Notes: a model not told the origin generated them from the sequence alone. A stretch of 64,000 bases of DNA from Paenibacillus sp. G2S3 (GCF_030123105.1 NZ_CP126095.1:5518001-5582000); one strand, 5' to 3'; numbered from the stretch's first letter, positions 16,595 to 25,109 are shown. Numbers and translations: made by a program.

Positions 16595-18241
16595 TTATTT
16601 CGTCGCGTTGATTTTCTTGACATTCTCCTGCCATTTTTCGGTTCTGAACTCAAGCAGCTTATCCAGCCCCGCTTTTTGGGTGTTCTTTTTGGCTGTCTCC
16701 AGTGCCGACAATACCTCTTCATCCGACTTCGCCTGAACCATTTGTGCGTAAGCAAGGGTATAAATATCCCCGACATTCTGTGCGATGATGCCAATCTCCG
16801 TATCCGGAAGCGGATCGGTATTCACAAATTCCGTAATGTCCAGCGCGGTTTTCCAGGTCACCGTGGACTGCGCCACTGTCTCCCATGATTTCTGGTTCGC
16901 GGAAAGCAACGCCTCTAAGCTCATTTTCGCCGTATCAATAAAGGTCGTATTTCCCGCCCAGTTAAAGTCCTCGAATTTTCTCATCGTTTCGGTACGTTCG
17001 TTAGCAGGAGTCGTCTTGTATTTCTCATTCGGAATTGGTGCTCCGTCTGCGTCCTCCTCATCCCAGTACAAGCCTTTAGGACCGAAGAAAAGCACCTTCT
17101 GTCCCTCCGGACCCGTAATCCAGTCAAAGTAAGCGAAGATGGCCTCCGGATCCTTGGCCTTTTTCGTAATGACACTGACGTTCCAACCCAGCGTCTCGAA
17201 ACCGCTTACAAACACTTGTGTTTTGTCTAGTCCGGCTTTATGAATAGGCCAAATAATTTCATAACCGCTGTCCGGATTACTCGCTGTCAGTGCCCGGTGT
17301 CCCTCGGCTCCATACGTAGTGATATTGGATTCGACCATGACCGCTACGCGGCTGGTATTGACCTTTTCTTTGACCGCATCCTGGGTTTGTTGCAGTGCAT
17401 CCTGCGTAATCAGCCGTTCACGATACAGCTTATTGATATACAGCACCATCTCCTTGTAAGCGGGATCGTCCAAGATAGATGACAGCTTATCGCCTTCCGG
17501 ATATCCCATGAGTGAAATGAACTTACTGGTGGAGTTCTCCGTAAAACCGCCATACATAATTTCCAGACCTGCCCCCTTCTCACCAACCTCCAGAGGTACT
17601 ACATCCGGATACTTTTCTTGCACCAAGCGTAAATATTGATACAAATCATCAAAGGTCTCCAGCGTCGGTCTGCCGAGCTCATTATAAATATCTTTATTCA
17701 CCATCCATCCGCCGTTGCCGAATTGCCCGGATGTATACCAGTTGGGGATTTGATAGATTTTGCCGTCATCTGAACGGAGCAAATTCAGGGTGGATTCCTT
17801 GACATATTTCTTGAAGTTCGGATACCTGTCATAGTAATCATCCAGCGCAACGAGCTGCCCTGCCTGCACCAGCCGTTCCACTGAGGATCCCCGGTCAGTA
17901 AAAATGACATCCGGTAAATCACCGCCAACGATCATCGTGTTGAGCTTTTCTCCAGCCGCCCCTCCAGATTGTATCGGTTCAACAGTAACCTTGCGGTTCT
18001 CCTGAATCCATTTTGTCGCCTCATTATCCCCCCATGGTGATGTCGTAAGCCAGTCGTAGTTTCCATAGAAGCTGAAGGTGACGGGCTTGATTCCGCTGCC
18101 GTCATCCGTGGCGACCTCGGTATTCAGATTTTTCTCGCTTGTGTTTTGCGAAGTGTTAGAATTCCCCCCACCGCTACAGGCAGTGAGAAGTAGCACCATC
18201 GAGGTCAGCAAAAGCGATACCCATTTCATACGATTACGCAT
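16595..18241 (-). CDS. Sugar ABC transporter substrate-binding lipoprotein
   Basis: 548 residues, signal peptide with lipobox LLLTACSGG (lipid-modified Cys near residue 22), then a Ser/Asn linker and an extracellular solute-binding type 1 fold of the LplA class (GGDLPDVIFTDRG, YFDWITGPEGQKVLFFGPKG). Attached to the outside of the membrane, it captures a saccharide for the two permeases encoded just upstream. ATG has AAGGGAAAAG. The length, about 100 residues above classical maltose-binding proteins, is normal for Paenibacillus LplA-like proteins. Confidence 0.9.
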   Translation of the reverse strand: MRNRMKWVSLLLTSMVLLLTACSGGGNSNTSQNTSEKNLNTEVATDDGSGIKPVTFSFYGNYDWLTTSPWGDNEATKWIQENRKVTVEPIQSGGAAGEKLNTMIVGGDLPDVIFTDRGSSVERLVQAGQLVALDDYYDRYPNFKKYVKESTLNLLRSDDGKIYQIPNWYTSGQFGNGGWMVNKDIYNELGRPTLETFDDLYQYLRLVQEKYPDVVPLEVGEKGAGLEIMYGGFTENSTSKFISLMGYPEGDKLSSILDDPAYKEMVLYINKLYRERLITQDALQQTQDAVKEKVNTSRVAVMVESNITTYGAEGHRALTASNPDSGYEIIWPIHKAGLDKTQVFVSGFETLGWNVSVITKKAKDPEAIFAYFDWITGPEGQKVLFFGPKGLYWDEEDADGAPIPNEKYKTTPANERTETMRKFEDFNWAGNTTFIDTAKMSLEALLSANQKSWETVAQSTVTWKTALDITEFVNTDPLPDTEIGIIAQNVGDIYTLAYAQMVQAKSDEEVLSALETAKKNTQKAGLDKLLEFRTEKWQENVKKINATK

Positions 18242-18276
18242 TCTTTTCCCTTCTTTCTACATAGTAATGGAAACTG

Positions 18277-19167
18277 CTATTCTTTCAATGAACCGATCAT
18301 TACACCCTTAACAAAGTACTTTTGGAGAAAAGGGTACGTCAGGATAATCGGAATAGTAGCGATCATCATCGTAGCCATGGTCAGTGACTTCGTGGTAATC
18401 GTCCGATTTCGGTTCATATGATCCAGCGCAATGGCATTCGATGAACCAATTTGGGTCATAATGTTGGAGTTCATAACCTGCCGCAGCAGGGTCTGTATAG
18501 GAAGCAGTTCGTCCTTCGTAATATAGATCGCTCCCGTAAACCAGTCGTTCCAGTAACCGACCGCAGTAAATAAAGCAATCGTAGCCAGCACCGGGCCGGA
18601 GACGGGAATAACGATTCGGAAGAAAATGCCGTAGTTACTGCAGCCGTCGATTTTGGCCGATTCCTCCAGCCCCTCCGGCAAAGCGTTGAAGAAGGTGCGG
18701 ATGACAATCATGTTCCAGACGCTGATGATGCCGGGGATAATCAGAACCCAAAAGGTGTCCAGCATACCCAAAGAGCGAACTAGTAAATAACTAGGGATGA
18801 GCCCTCCACTGAAGAACATCGTAATCATGAAGAACACCATATATTGTTTTCGAAAAAGCAATGTTTTCTTGGACATTCCGTAAGCTAACAGGGCCGTGAA
18901 GAAGACGGACAATGCCGTGCCGCCGAGCGTTCTAAGAATGGTGATCAAAAAAGAATTCAGCAGGCGATGATCCTGAAACACAATATAATAATTTTCCAGG
19001 GTAAATGCTCTCGGCAACAAGGTTACACCGCCGAGCGCCGTATCGCTCCCTAGATTAAAGGAAATGACCAGCGCGTTCCAAAACGGGTACAGCATAAGTA
19101 GCGCCAGCAGCGTCAAAAGGATATAAATAGTCCGCTGCATGATTTTGTCGCCTAGGCTTAGTCTCAT
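18277..19167 (-). CDS. Sugar ABC transporter permease, LplC type
   Basis: 296 residues with six predicted membrane helices and the permease loop EGLEESAKIDGCSNYGIFFR (EAA motif) that contacts the ATPase. ATG at 19167 has AGGAGAGGTG. Pairs with the LplB-type permease. No ATPase gene is present in this operon; such systems in Bacillota usually share an MsmX-type ATPase encoded elsewhere. Confidence 0.9.
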   Translation of the reverse strand: MRLSLGDKIMQRTIYILLTLLALLMLYPFWNALVISFNLGSDTALGGVTLLPRAFTLENYYIVFQDHRLLNSFLITILRTLGGTALSVFFTALLAYGMSKKTLLFRKQYMVFFMITMFFSGGLIPSYLLVRSLGMLDTFWVLIIPGIISVWNMIVIRTFFNALPEGLEESAKIDGCSNYGIFFRIVIPVSGPVLATIALFTAVGYWNDWFTGAIYITKDELLPIQTLLRQVMNSNIMTQIGSSNAIALDHMNRNRTITTKSLTMATMMIATIPIILTYPFLQKYFVKGVMIGSLKE

Positions 19168-19183
19168 TGTTCACCTCTCCTAA

Positions 19184-19248
19184 AAGGTTTATGGAGCATT
19201 ACTTACAGTCGATACATCCCAATAAAACTTGCATCGGAAGCATTCGCT
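19184..19248. repeat. Diverged single copy of the 64-bp repeat found at 44795
   Basis: Between the two permease genes: GGTTTATGGAGCATTACTTA ... AATAAAACTTGC(A/T)TCGGAAGCATTCGCT matches the tandem units at 44795-44987 with substitutions. Confidence 0.55.
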
Positions 19249-19262
19249 ATAAGTAGTAGTAC

Positions 19263-20189
19263 CTACCAGAGACTAACATCTGCCCGGCGGGCGATTTTGT
19301 TGGCCATCACCAGCAGAATGACACTGATCACCGCTTTGAAAAGCCCTACCGCTGTCGCATAAGAGAATCTGGCATTTAATATCCCCACACGGTACACATA
19401 GGTGTCGATAACATCGGAGTATGGTCGCAGGATTGGATTGGTTGCCAGCAGCAAAATGTCCTCAAAGCCCGCACTAAGCAGACTGCCGATGGCAAGAATC
19501 ATAAAGATGATGATAATGGGGGTAATGCTGGGGAGTGTAATCAAGTGAATTTGCTTAAATCGGCTTGCTCCGTCTATGGAAGCGGCTTCATATAAAGTCG
19601 GATCAATGCCTGCAATCGCGGCCAGATAGACAATGCTCCCAAATCCGACCTCCTTCCACACATTTACACTTACTAGAATAGACCAGAAGTATTTGGGTAA
19701 TGCCAGGAAGTTAACTGGCTCCCCTACCAGATTGAATCGCTCCAGCACATAGTTTACCGTTCCGTTGTCAACAGATAACAGCGAAAATACAAAACCGGAT
19801 ACAATAACCCAGGACAGGAAATACGGTAAATAGCTGACGGTCTGGATAACGCGTTTAAAGCCCATATTACCGATCTCATTCAGCATTAGTGCAAGAAGAA
19901 TCGGTGCTGGAAAAGAGATAATCAATTTAAGCAAGCTAATCACAATGGTATTTCGCATCACATTCCAGAACTCCGGTGCCTCGAAGAACATTCTGAAATG
20001 CATAAATCCAACCCAGGGGCTCTTCATCATGCCGCCAAAAATATCGTATTGCTGGAACGCCATAACCACGCCATACATCGGAATGTAGCTAAAAATGAAT
20101 ACAAAGATAATTCCCGGCCAAACCATGGACTGCAAATCCAATTGACTGGTGAATTTCTTCCATCTACTTGGCTTCTCGGCCGTGTTCAT
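19263..20189 (-). CDS. Sugar ABC transporter permease, LplB type
   Basis: 308 residues, six predicted membrane helices, EAA-like loop PTLYEAASIDGASRFKQIHL. ATG follows GAGGAGG. It lies between the GH4 gene and the second permease; a 95-base gap holding a repeat element separates the two permeases, so balanced expression may depend on that element. Confidence 0.9.
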   Translation of the reverse strand: MNTAEKPSRWKKFTSQLDLQSMVWPGIIFVFIFSYIPMYGVVMAFQQYDIFGGMMKSPWVGFMHFRMFFEAPEFWNVMRNTIVISLLKLIISFPAPILLALMLNEIGNMGFKRVIQTVSYLPYFLSWVIVSGFVFSLLSVDNGTVNYVLERFNLVGEPVNFLALPKYFWSILVSVNVWKEVGFGSIVYLAAIAGIDPTLYEAASIDGASRFKQIHLITLPSITPIIIIFMILAIGSLLSAGFEDILLLATNPILRPYSDVIDTYVYRVGILNARFSYATAVGLFKAVISVILLVMANKIARRADVSLW

Positions 20190-20213
20190 CCGTTTTTCCT
20201 CCTCTGGACGATT

Positions 20214-21512
20214 CTAGTGAAACAACGGCAAAAACGCTTTGTTCTTCTCCAGCATTTCATCCAGCAGCTGTTCAGCTACGGTGACCGAAGGCACGAGCGG
20301 ATGATGAACCATAGCCTGCAGGGCCATACCCCGGTCTCCGTGCACAGCCGCCTCGATGGTGAGGCTCTCGTATTGCTTGACCGCGGCCAGCAGGCCTTTG
20401 ACCGGCTGAGGAATTTTGCGCAGCGGAATCGGCAGCGGACCTTGTTTGGTGACCACACAGTTCACCTCAATGGAGGCATCATCCGGCAAGAAGTCAATCA
20501 TTCCGTTATTCCTTACATTCAACGTCTGGATATCGCGGGAATCATTATAAATGGAGCGCATCAGCAGCACTGCCGCCTCGGAGTAATAGGCTCCACCACG
20601 CTGCTCCAGCTGCTTTGGTTTCTCCTTTAGCTCAACGTTCCGATACAGCTCAAACAGCTCTTCCTCCACCTTCTTCACTACCTCAGCGCGCGATCCGGTC
20701 GTTGCTGCTGCTTCCTTCTGTTCCGCAAGCATCGCGTCCGTCATGTAGTAATAGCTCAGGTAATAAGAAGGGATGGCTTTCAAAGCATTCAGAAACCGGT
20801 GGTCCCAGGAATCAAACGGCACATTACTCGCCTTGTAGTTCTGGGGGTAATCAATGAGCTCCTGTAGCTTGCTTTTACCGTCAATTACGATATCGGATAC
20901 CCAGTGCAGATGGTTGATGCCGACAAACTCCGCGTAGATCTTCTCCATAGGAAGTCCGAAGAACTCAGAGAGCCACTTTTGAAAACCGATCGGCGAGTTG
21001 CACAGGCCTACGCTTTTTACCGATGAATATTTGTGAACAGCTTCAGTTACCATACCGGCCGGATTCGTAAAATTCAGCAACCAGGCATCCGGAGCTAACT
21101 CCTCGATGTCCTTGCAAATATCCAGAATAACCGGAATGGTCCGCAGGCCTTTCATCATCCCTCCGGGACCCGTCGTCTCCTGACCGATGACATCGTATTG
21201 AAGCGGAATTAATTCATCCCATTTTCGCGCTTCCAGCATACCTACCCGGATTTGAGTGCAGATAAAGTCTGCTCCGGCGATGGCCTCCCTGCGCTCAAGC
21301 GTCTGGGTCACGGTAATCGGCAGTCCGGACTCAGCAATCATACGCTTGCTTAATTCCGCAATCGTATGCAGCTTCTCCCTTCCCGCCTCAATATCCACCA
21401 GCCATACTTCGCGGACGGGAAGCTCTTTATGATGCATGATGATGCCTTCAATAAGCTCAGGCGTATACGATGAACCCGCTCCGATGACAACGAGCTTCAA
21501 AGTCTCCTTCAT
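20214..21512 (-). CDS. GH4-family 6-phospho-beta-glycosidase
   Basis: 432 residues. N-terminal NAD-binding motif VVIGAGSSYTPELIEGI, metal/substrate motif LLNFTNPAGMVTEAV, Cys-containing CNSPIG (Mn2+ ligand Cys) and GINHLHW (ligand His) identify glycoside hydrolase family 4. CNxP rather than CHS points to the 6-phospho-beta-glucosidase (LicH/ChbF) side. GH4 enzymes cleave phosphorylated disaccharides in the cytosol through an NAD-dependent oxidation at C3. Overlaps the kinase gene by ATGA. In this operon the phosphate would come from that kinase, not from a phosphotransferase system. Confidence 0.85.
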   Translation of the reverse strand: MKETLKLVVIGAGSSYTPELIEGIIMHHKELPVREVWLVDIEAGREKLHTIAELSKRMIAESGLPITVTQTLERREAIAGADFICTQIRVGMLEARKWDELIPLQYDVIGQETTGPGGMMKGLRTIPVILDICKDIEELAPDAWLLNFTNPAGMVTEAVHKYSSVKSVGLCNSPIGFQKWLSEFFGLPMEKIYAEFVGINHLHWVSDIVIDGKSKLQELIDYPQNYKASNVPFDSWDHRFLNALKAIPSYYLSYYYMTDAMLAEQKEAAATTGSRAEVVKKVEEELFELYRNVELKEKPKQLEQRGGAYYSEAAVLLMRSIYNDSRDIQTLNVRNNGMIDFLPDDASIEVNCVVTKQGPLPIPLRKIPQPVKGLLAAVKQYESLTIEAAVHGDRGMALQAMVHHPLVPSVTVAEQLLDEMLEKNKAFLPLFH

Positions 21513-22486
21513 AATAATAGCCCCTCCTTACCCAGTGATAGACGATTAAGAACCTCCTGATTCACACGCACACCGCTGCTTTCCATTGCCAGAACGACCG
21601 CGCCTACAACCGGTTCCCGGGTTAGAATCCTTAAAGTGCCATTTGGAGCCGAATGCTTCACTCTCTGTTCAATGGCCCGCCGGATGATGCCTGAGCGATC
21701 CCCTTTGGTCAATAGGCTGCCTGCAAGTACGATGTCAAAGGAATCCTCCTCCATAGCCAAATGGCGGATTGTCGATACCGCTGCCAAACCCAGCTCATCC
21801 CCTTGCTTGGTTAGCAGTCCGATGGCGACCTGGTCTCCTTCATCTGCCGCTTGAAACAGCAGCTCAGCAATCTGGGGAGGCAAGTCTCTGGAATGATCCA
21901 GGTAATCCTCCCTTAACTCCGAAACACTGGAATAGCCCAGCAAATGAATTAAGCGTTCGCTTAAAACAGTCTCTTTCTCTCTTCCATCATCCGCCCGAAT
22001 AACGCTACGGAATACCTCAATACTTAGATCATAGCCGCCGCCGTAATCACCGAACCGATAGCCAAATCCACCACATTGGTATGTAACGCCTCGCGGATTT
22101 TTACCGGCGCAGTTCACTCCCGAGCCGCAGATCAGCACGATCCCATAATTACTCTCTGTACCTGATCGCAAGGCAATCCAGGTATCGCAGGAAATCTCAG
22201 TTCGGGGAAGGCCAAGTCTGCTGATGATTGGTCGTAAAATTCGAAAATCGGATTCTCTGTCCGCTCCAGCCAGACCGAACCAGGAATACTCCATCTGATC
22301 CTTTGTCAGCCCCGACGCTATAATCGCTCCCGATACAGCCTGGTGCAAACTGTTCTCCGCCTGCTCACGATTATTTTGATGATTCCCGTTCCCTCCCTTG
22401 CCTACACCGATGACCGTTCCCTGTTCATTTGCAATCATTGCATAAGTTTTGCTGCCCCCTGCATCGACTCCCAAAAAGTACTTCAC
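21509..22486 (-). CDS. BadF/BadG-family sugar kinase (N-acetylglucosamine kinase-like)
   Basis: About 325 residues of the ASKHA fold: phosphate-binding loop FLGVDAGGSKTYAMI, then VLICGSGVNCAGK and VLAGSLLTKG. I prefer the GTG at 22486 (VKYFLGVDAGG) with AGGAG eleven bases before it; a GTG four codons upstream overlaps that site. Likely phosphorylates the imported sugar or disaccharide with ATP, making the substrate for the GH4 enzyme whose start overlaps its stop. The sugar could be glucosamine- or glucose-based; the sequence does not decide. Confidence 0.8.
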   Translation of the reverse strand: MKYFLGVDAGGSKTYAMIANEQGTVIGVGKGGNGNHQNNREQAENSLHQAVSGAIIASGLTKDQMEYSWFGLAGADRESDFRILRPIISRLGLPRTEISCDTWIALRSGTESNYGIVLICGSGVNCAGKNPRGVTYQCGGFGYRFGDYGGGYDLSIEVFRSVIRADDGREKETVLSERLIHLLGYSSVSELREDYLDHSRDLPPQIAELLFQAADEGDQVAIGLLTKQGDELGLAAVSTIRHLAMEEDSFDIVLAGSLLTKGDRSGIIRRAIEQRVKHSAPNGTLRILTREPVVGAVVLAMESSGVRVNQEVLNRLSLGKEGLLL

Positions 22487-22507
22487 AGTTCGTTTCACTC
22501 CTAATAT

Positions 22508-23497
22508 TTAGGTTAACCTTACAGATGCGGTGGATTCACGCACGAGAAGCTGAGGAGCGAGCTTCGTTATAGCAGCCGGCATCACCTCCCCATTGATTAA
22601 TTTCATCAGCAAATCAACACCAATGCTGCCCATTTGCGCCTCAGGCTGTCTGACTGTCGTCAACCGGGGATAAAATTCATCTACGAACTGCTGATCATCA
22701 AAGCCAACCACTGAGATATCCTGAGGTACCAGAATCCCCTCCTCACGCAGGGCTTGAACAACACCTAGAGCAATAAAATCGTCTCCGGAAAAAATGGCTG
22801 TCGGCAGCTTATCTTCACGAATCCATCTCTTGGCCACCTCATAACCGCTACTTACCGTAAATCCGCAATATTCCGTGCCGAAGGGTGTTAGCCCCGCTTC
22901 ATCCAGCGCCTGTACATATCCCCGCTTACGCTCCGCTACACTCAGGAATACCGAAGGGCCACCAATATAGGCGATCTGGGTGTGTCCAAGACCAATCAAG
23001 TGCTTGGTAGCTTCATACCCCCCTTGATAGTTATCAACGACGACACTGGGAACATCCTCATGCTGAAGCTGGTTATCCAGCAAGACAAACGGAATGTTTT
23101 TTCTTTTTAGCTCCTCCACATATTCTTTTTCTTCAATCGGAGACAACAGGATAATCCCGTCAACGCGGTCCTTCTGAAACAGGAAGTTAACGCCTTCATC
23201 CTCATTCTCGGCTATGGACAGGGCCAAGAAGTAACCTTGTTCTGCCAGCTTCCGGTTCACCACGCGAATCACGCGGTCATAGAAAGAATCGTTAAAGTTG
23301 GTAATCGACATACCGATGACTCCCGTCTTGCCGCGCACGAGACTTCGCGCCGCCGAATTGGGCTGATAATTTAATTCCTCCATAGCACTCAGCACTTTCC
23401 GCCTATTGCCTTCACGTACAGAAGGTGAATTGTTAAGAACTCTGGATACGGTCACTACAGAGAGCCCCGACCTTTTGGCTACATCATGAATGTTCAT
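22508..23497 (-). CDS. LacI-family repressor of the sugar operon
   Basis: 329 residues. The N-terminal helix-turn-helix (MNIHDVAKRSGLSVVTVSRV, then LNNSPSVREGNRRKV) and hinge PNSAARSL precede a sugar-binding domain (GVIGMSITNFNDSFYDRVIR). First gene of the operon, 10-22 bases before the kinase. Palindrome 23525-23542 just upstream is a good candidate operator, so it probably represses itself and the operon until the sugar enters. Confidence 0.9.
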   Translation of the reverse strand: MNIHDVAKRSGLSVVTVSRVLNNSPSVREGNRRKVLSAMEELNYQPNSAARSLVRGKTGVIGMSITNFNDSFYDRVIRVVNRKLAEQGYFLALSIAENEDEGVNFLFQKDRVDGIILLSPIEEKEYVEELKRKNIPFVLLDNQLQHEDVPSVVVDNYQGGYEATKHLIGLGHTQIAYIGGPSVFLSVAERKRGYVQALDEAGLTPFGTEYCGFTVSSGYEVAKRWIREDKLPTAIFSGDDFIALGVVQALREEGILVPQDISVVGFDDQQFVDEFYPRLTTVRQPEAQMGSIGVDLLMKLINGEVMPAAITKLAPQLLVRESTASVRLT

Positions 23498-23524
23498 CTA
23501 AGCTTCTATGCCTCCAAGTTCAAT

Positions 23525-23542
23525 AGTTTAAACGTTATAACT
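23525..23542. promoter_or_regulatory. Candidate LacI-type operator
   Basis: AGTTTAAACGTTATAACT, 14 of 18 positions symmetric around a central CG as in LacI-family operators, 28 bases before the repressor start. A similar sequence, AGTTTAAAGCTTTTAACT, lies at 23654-23671. Confidence 0.6.
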
Positions 23543-23550
23543 TTTAGGGA

Positions 23551-23592
23551 AATAAAAAAGGACTAACTCTTCTCGCCATAACTACGTCCTGA
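23551..23592 (-). terminator. Probable rho-independent terminator
   Basis: Minus strand: AGGAC...GTCCT hairpin with imperfect stem followed by TTTTTTATTT, located between the fragment at 23649 and the LacI gene. Confidence 0.55.
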
Positions 23593-23648
23593 CTGAGAAT
23601 CAAACATTGAATGTCAGTTTTACCTTTATCGAAAGTATCAAAATGATT

Positions 23649-23818
23649 TTAAAAGTTTAAAGCTTTTAACTTTAACATGATTTTACAACCATTCCCAATA
23701 TCCGTCAATCCATAAACTGCAGCCAAACTTAATATTTCTAAACCTAAATCGTCGGGAATAACAAAGTCTTTTCGGAGGATATAATCGCTTAAGGAAATAT
23801 CATTATTCAAGAACCACA
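23649..23818 (-). pseudogene. C-terminal fragment of an unrecognised gene
   Basis: An open frame reads LSDYILRKDFVIPDDLGLEI, then LSLAAVYGLTDIGNG and ends KLKALNF. It has no start codon with a ribosome binding site, and its 5' side runs into the gerE terminator module. A terminator follows it. It looks like a remnant of a truncated gene, but a short gene is not excluded. A second operator-like palindrome (23654-23671) overlaps its end. Confidence 0.35.
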
Positions 23819-23910
23819 ACAAAAAACCTTCCCTCACCCCTAGAGGTGGAGAAGGCTTAAACGCGTCACTTCCGAAGACATGGCCAGCTATATTTTCAGC
23901 TCCCCAAGCT
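23819..23910 (-). terminator. gerE 3' end and terminator module
   Basis: Minus strand: last codons of gerE (GAGCTGAAAATATAG), then CTGGCCATG..., then CCTTCTCCACCTC / GAGGGAAGG-type hairpin and a T run. About 90 bases recur at 14722-14812 and, diverged, at 9396-9480. Confidence 0.8.
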
Positions 23911-24112
23911 TGATCAGCTCGACAACCGCTTGTGAACGGCCTTTAACGTTTAATTTTTGCATTACATTGGAGATGTGGTTCCGAACTGTTTTTTCGCTGA
24001 TAAATAATAAACCAGCGATATCACGAGTCGTTTTGTCCTGCACGAGAAGCTCGAAAACTTCGCGCTCACGATGAGTCAACAGAAATTTGCTGTGGTGTTC
24101 GTTCCCCTTCAA
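23888..24112 (-). CDS. gerE: Spore-coat transcription regulator GerE (LuxR-type HTH)
   Basis: 74 residues from the TTG at 24112, which has GGAGGGG eight bases before it; this is exactly the length of B. subtilis GerE. The core LTHREREVFELLVQDKTTRD and SEKTVRNHISNVMQKL is nearly identical to what I remember of B. subtilis GerE. GerE acts in the mother cell late in sporulation, tuning sigma-K-dependent coat genes. The sigma-K-type promoter at 24176-24204 fits. Longer in-frame starts upstream lack a suitable site. Confidence 0.93.
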   Translation of the reverse strand: MKGNEHHSKFLLTHREREVFELLVQDKTTRDIAGLLFISEKTVRNHISNVMQKLNVKGRSQAVVELIKLGELKI

Positions 24113-24175
24113 TGGTGTCACCCCTCCTTGCCCTGGGTTTGTTTGGTATAACAAGGTAAAGGGATACAGTCAAAA

Positions 24176-24204
24176 CATATTATGTATCGATGAAGTTAAT
24201 GGTG
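24176..24204 (-). promoter_or_regulatory. Sigma-K-type promoter of gerE
   Basis: Minus strand: CACC (24204-24201), 16 bases, CATAATATG (24184-24176). This matches the sigma-K pattern mACm-N16-CATAnnnTA apart from the last base. Confidence 0.7.
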
Positions 24205-24360
24205 CTGTCATAACTATAAAATGGGCTTAATCATCCGAAGCTGATTACACCGCTTTAGTGAGGACATTCACCTGCAAAAGCTTGAAATTTTCCAGGATAA
24301 AATCATCTCCTTACAGGGTAAACTACAACTTGTTGTTTCTTATTAAAAGGAGGTGTACGT

Positions 24361-24528
24361 ATGAGCAACTCGAAAAATAATCAACCTACTAAAGCAGAGG
24401 TACAAACTACGAAATTAAACAAATTTCCACTAGTTGGTAAATTTGAACCTGAATTTTCTGCTGAGGAGGCTGCAGAAGTATTCAAAAATCAACCCTCTAC
24501 AGAACATGAATCCCATAATGAACAATAA
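24361..24528 (+). CDS. Small hydrophilic protein, 55 aa, unknown
   Basis: ATG directly follows a near-perfect ribosome binding site AAAGGAGGTG, strong evidence that it is expressed. The product (MSNSKNNQPTKAEVQTTKLN, then KFPLVGKFEPEFSAEEAAEV, ending SHNEQ) is hydrophilic, rich in Asn, Gln, Lys and Glu, with no Cys or Trp, no signal peptide and one Pro-Phe-rich central turn. Composition and closeness to gerE suggest a small spore protein, but this is inference; I do not recognise the family. Confidence 0.7.
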   Translation: MSNSKNNQPTKAEVQTTKLNKFPLVGKFEPEFSAEEAAEVFKNQPSTEHESHNEQ

Positions 24529-24580
24529 AATAAAGACGACCTGCCGCTTCAACAGTGTATTCACGGTCTCCTTCTGATGC

Positions 24581-24672
24581 TTTCGGACCCAGATGACGTT
24601 ATTTGCAAATTTATCGCCTTTTGAGCTAAGTTTCGGACTCCAATGCAGCTACTCCTCAGAAAGAGGTCAATA
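24581..24672 (-). repeat. Intergenic repeat, inverted copy of 60862-60954
   Basis: On the minus strand it reads TGACCTCTTTCTGAGGAGTA ... TGGAGTCCGAAA ... ATTTGCAAATAACGTCATCT GGGTCCGAAA. The same order and about 90 bases recur on the plus strand at 60862. It fills part of the 580-base gap 24529-25109, which otherwise holds a terminator-like hairpin and the efe promoter. Confidence 0.7.
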
Positions 24673-24956
24673 TTTGGTGTTTTTCAGGCCAATAGCGACT
24701 ATAGGGTCCGATAGCGATCCAAAACTCGAAAAATGCTGCATTTAAGGTCATCTGTGTCCTTCAACTGCTGTGTACGCGCAAATAAATGATCTATACAAAC
24801 GATGCCTCTAGTGATTTAGATCATATTAGGTCCACACAGAAGGATAACTCTGCAGTTTATTGCATGGCATAGAGACAGTGCTTTTCTGTAACAGTACAAT
24901 TGAATCATTAACCTGCTAATTCCCGAATGAGATTAGCTATATTACTACAAACTCCA

Positions 24957-24979
24957 CTCCCATCCCAGGGAGTTTTTTT
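24957..24979 (+). terminator. Terminator-like hairpin, possible end of a small RNA
   Basis: ACTCCC ATCCCA GGGAGT followed by seven T. It is about 430 bases after the small gene at 24361 with no frame between, so it may end an untranslated transcript. No promoter was identified with confidence. Confidence 0.5.
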
Positions 24980-25021
24980 GTCGTGCAAATTATTAACTAT
25001 GAAATACATCACAATTTTATA

Positions 25022-25079
25022 TTGACAGTAAATGTATACGGACTTATGATAAATCCAGCATAAATGATAACGATTATCA
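25022..25079 (+). promoter_or_regulatory. efe operon promoter with Fur box
   Basis: TTGACA (25022-25027), 17 bases, TATGAT (25045-25050): a near-ideal sigma-A promoter. Fur box TGATAACGATTATCA (25065-25079; one mismatch) lies just after the expected transcription start, placed to block initiation when iron is plentiful. Confidence 0.85.
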
Positions 25080-25109
25080 TTTACATATAAAAAAGGGGTG
25101 CTTCATTCA

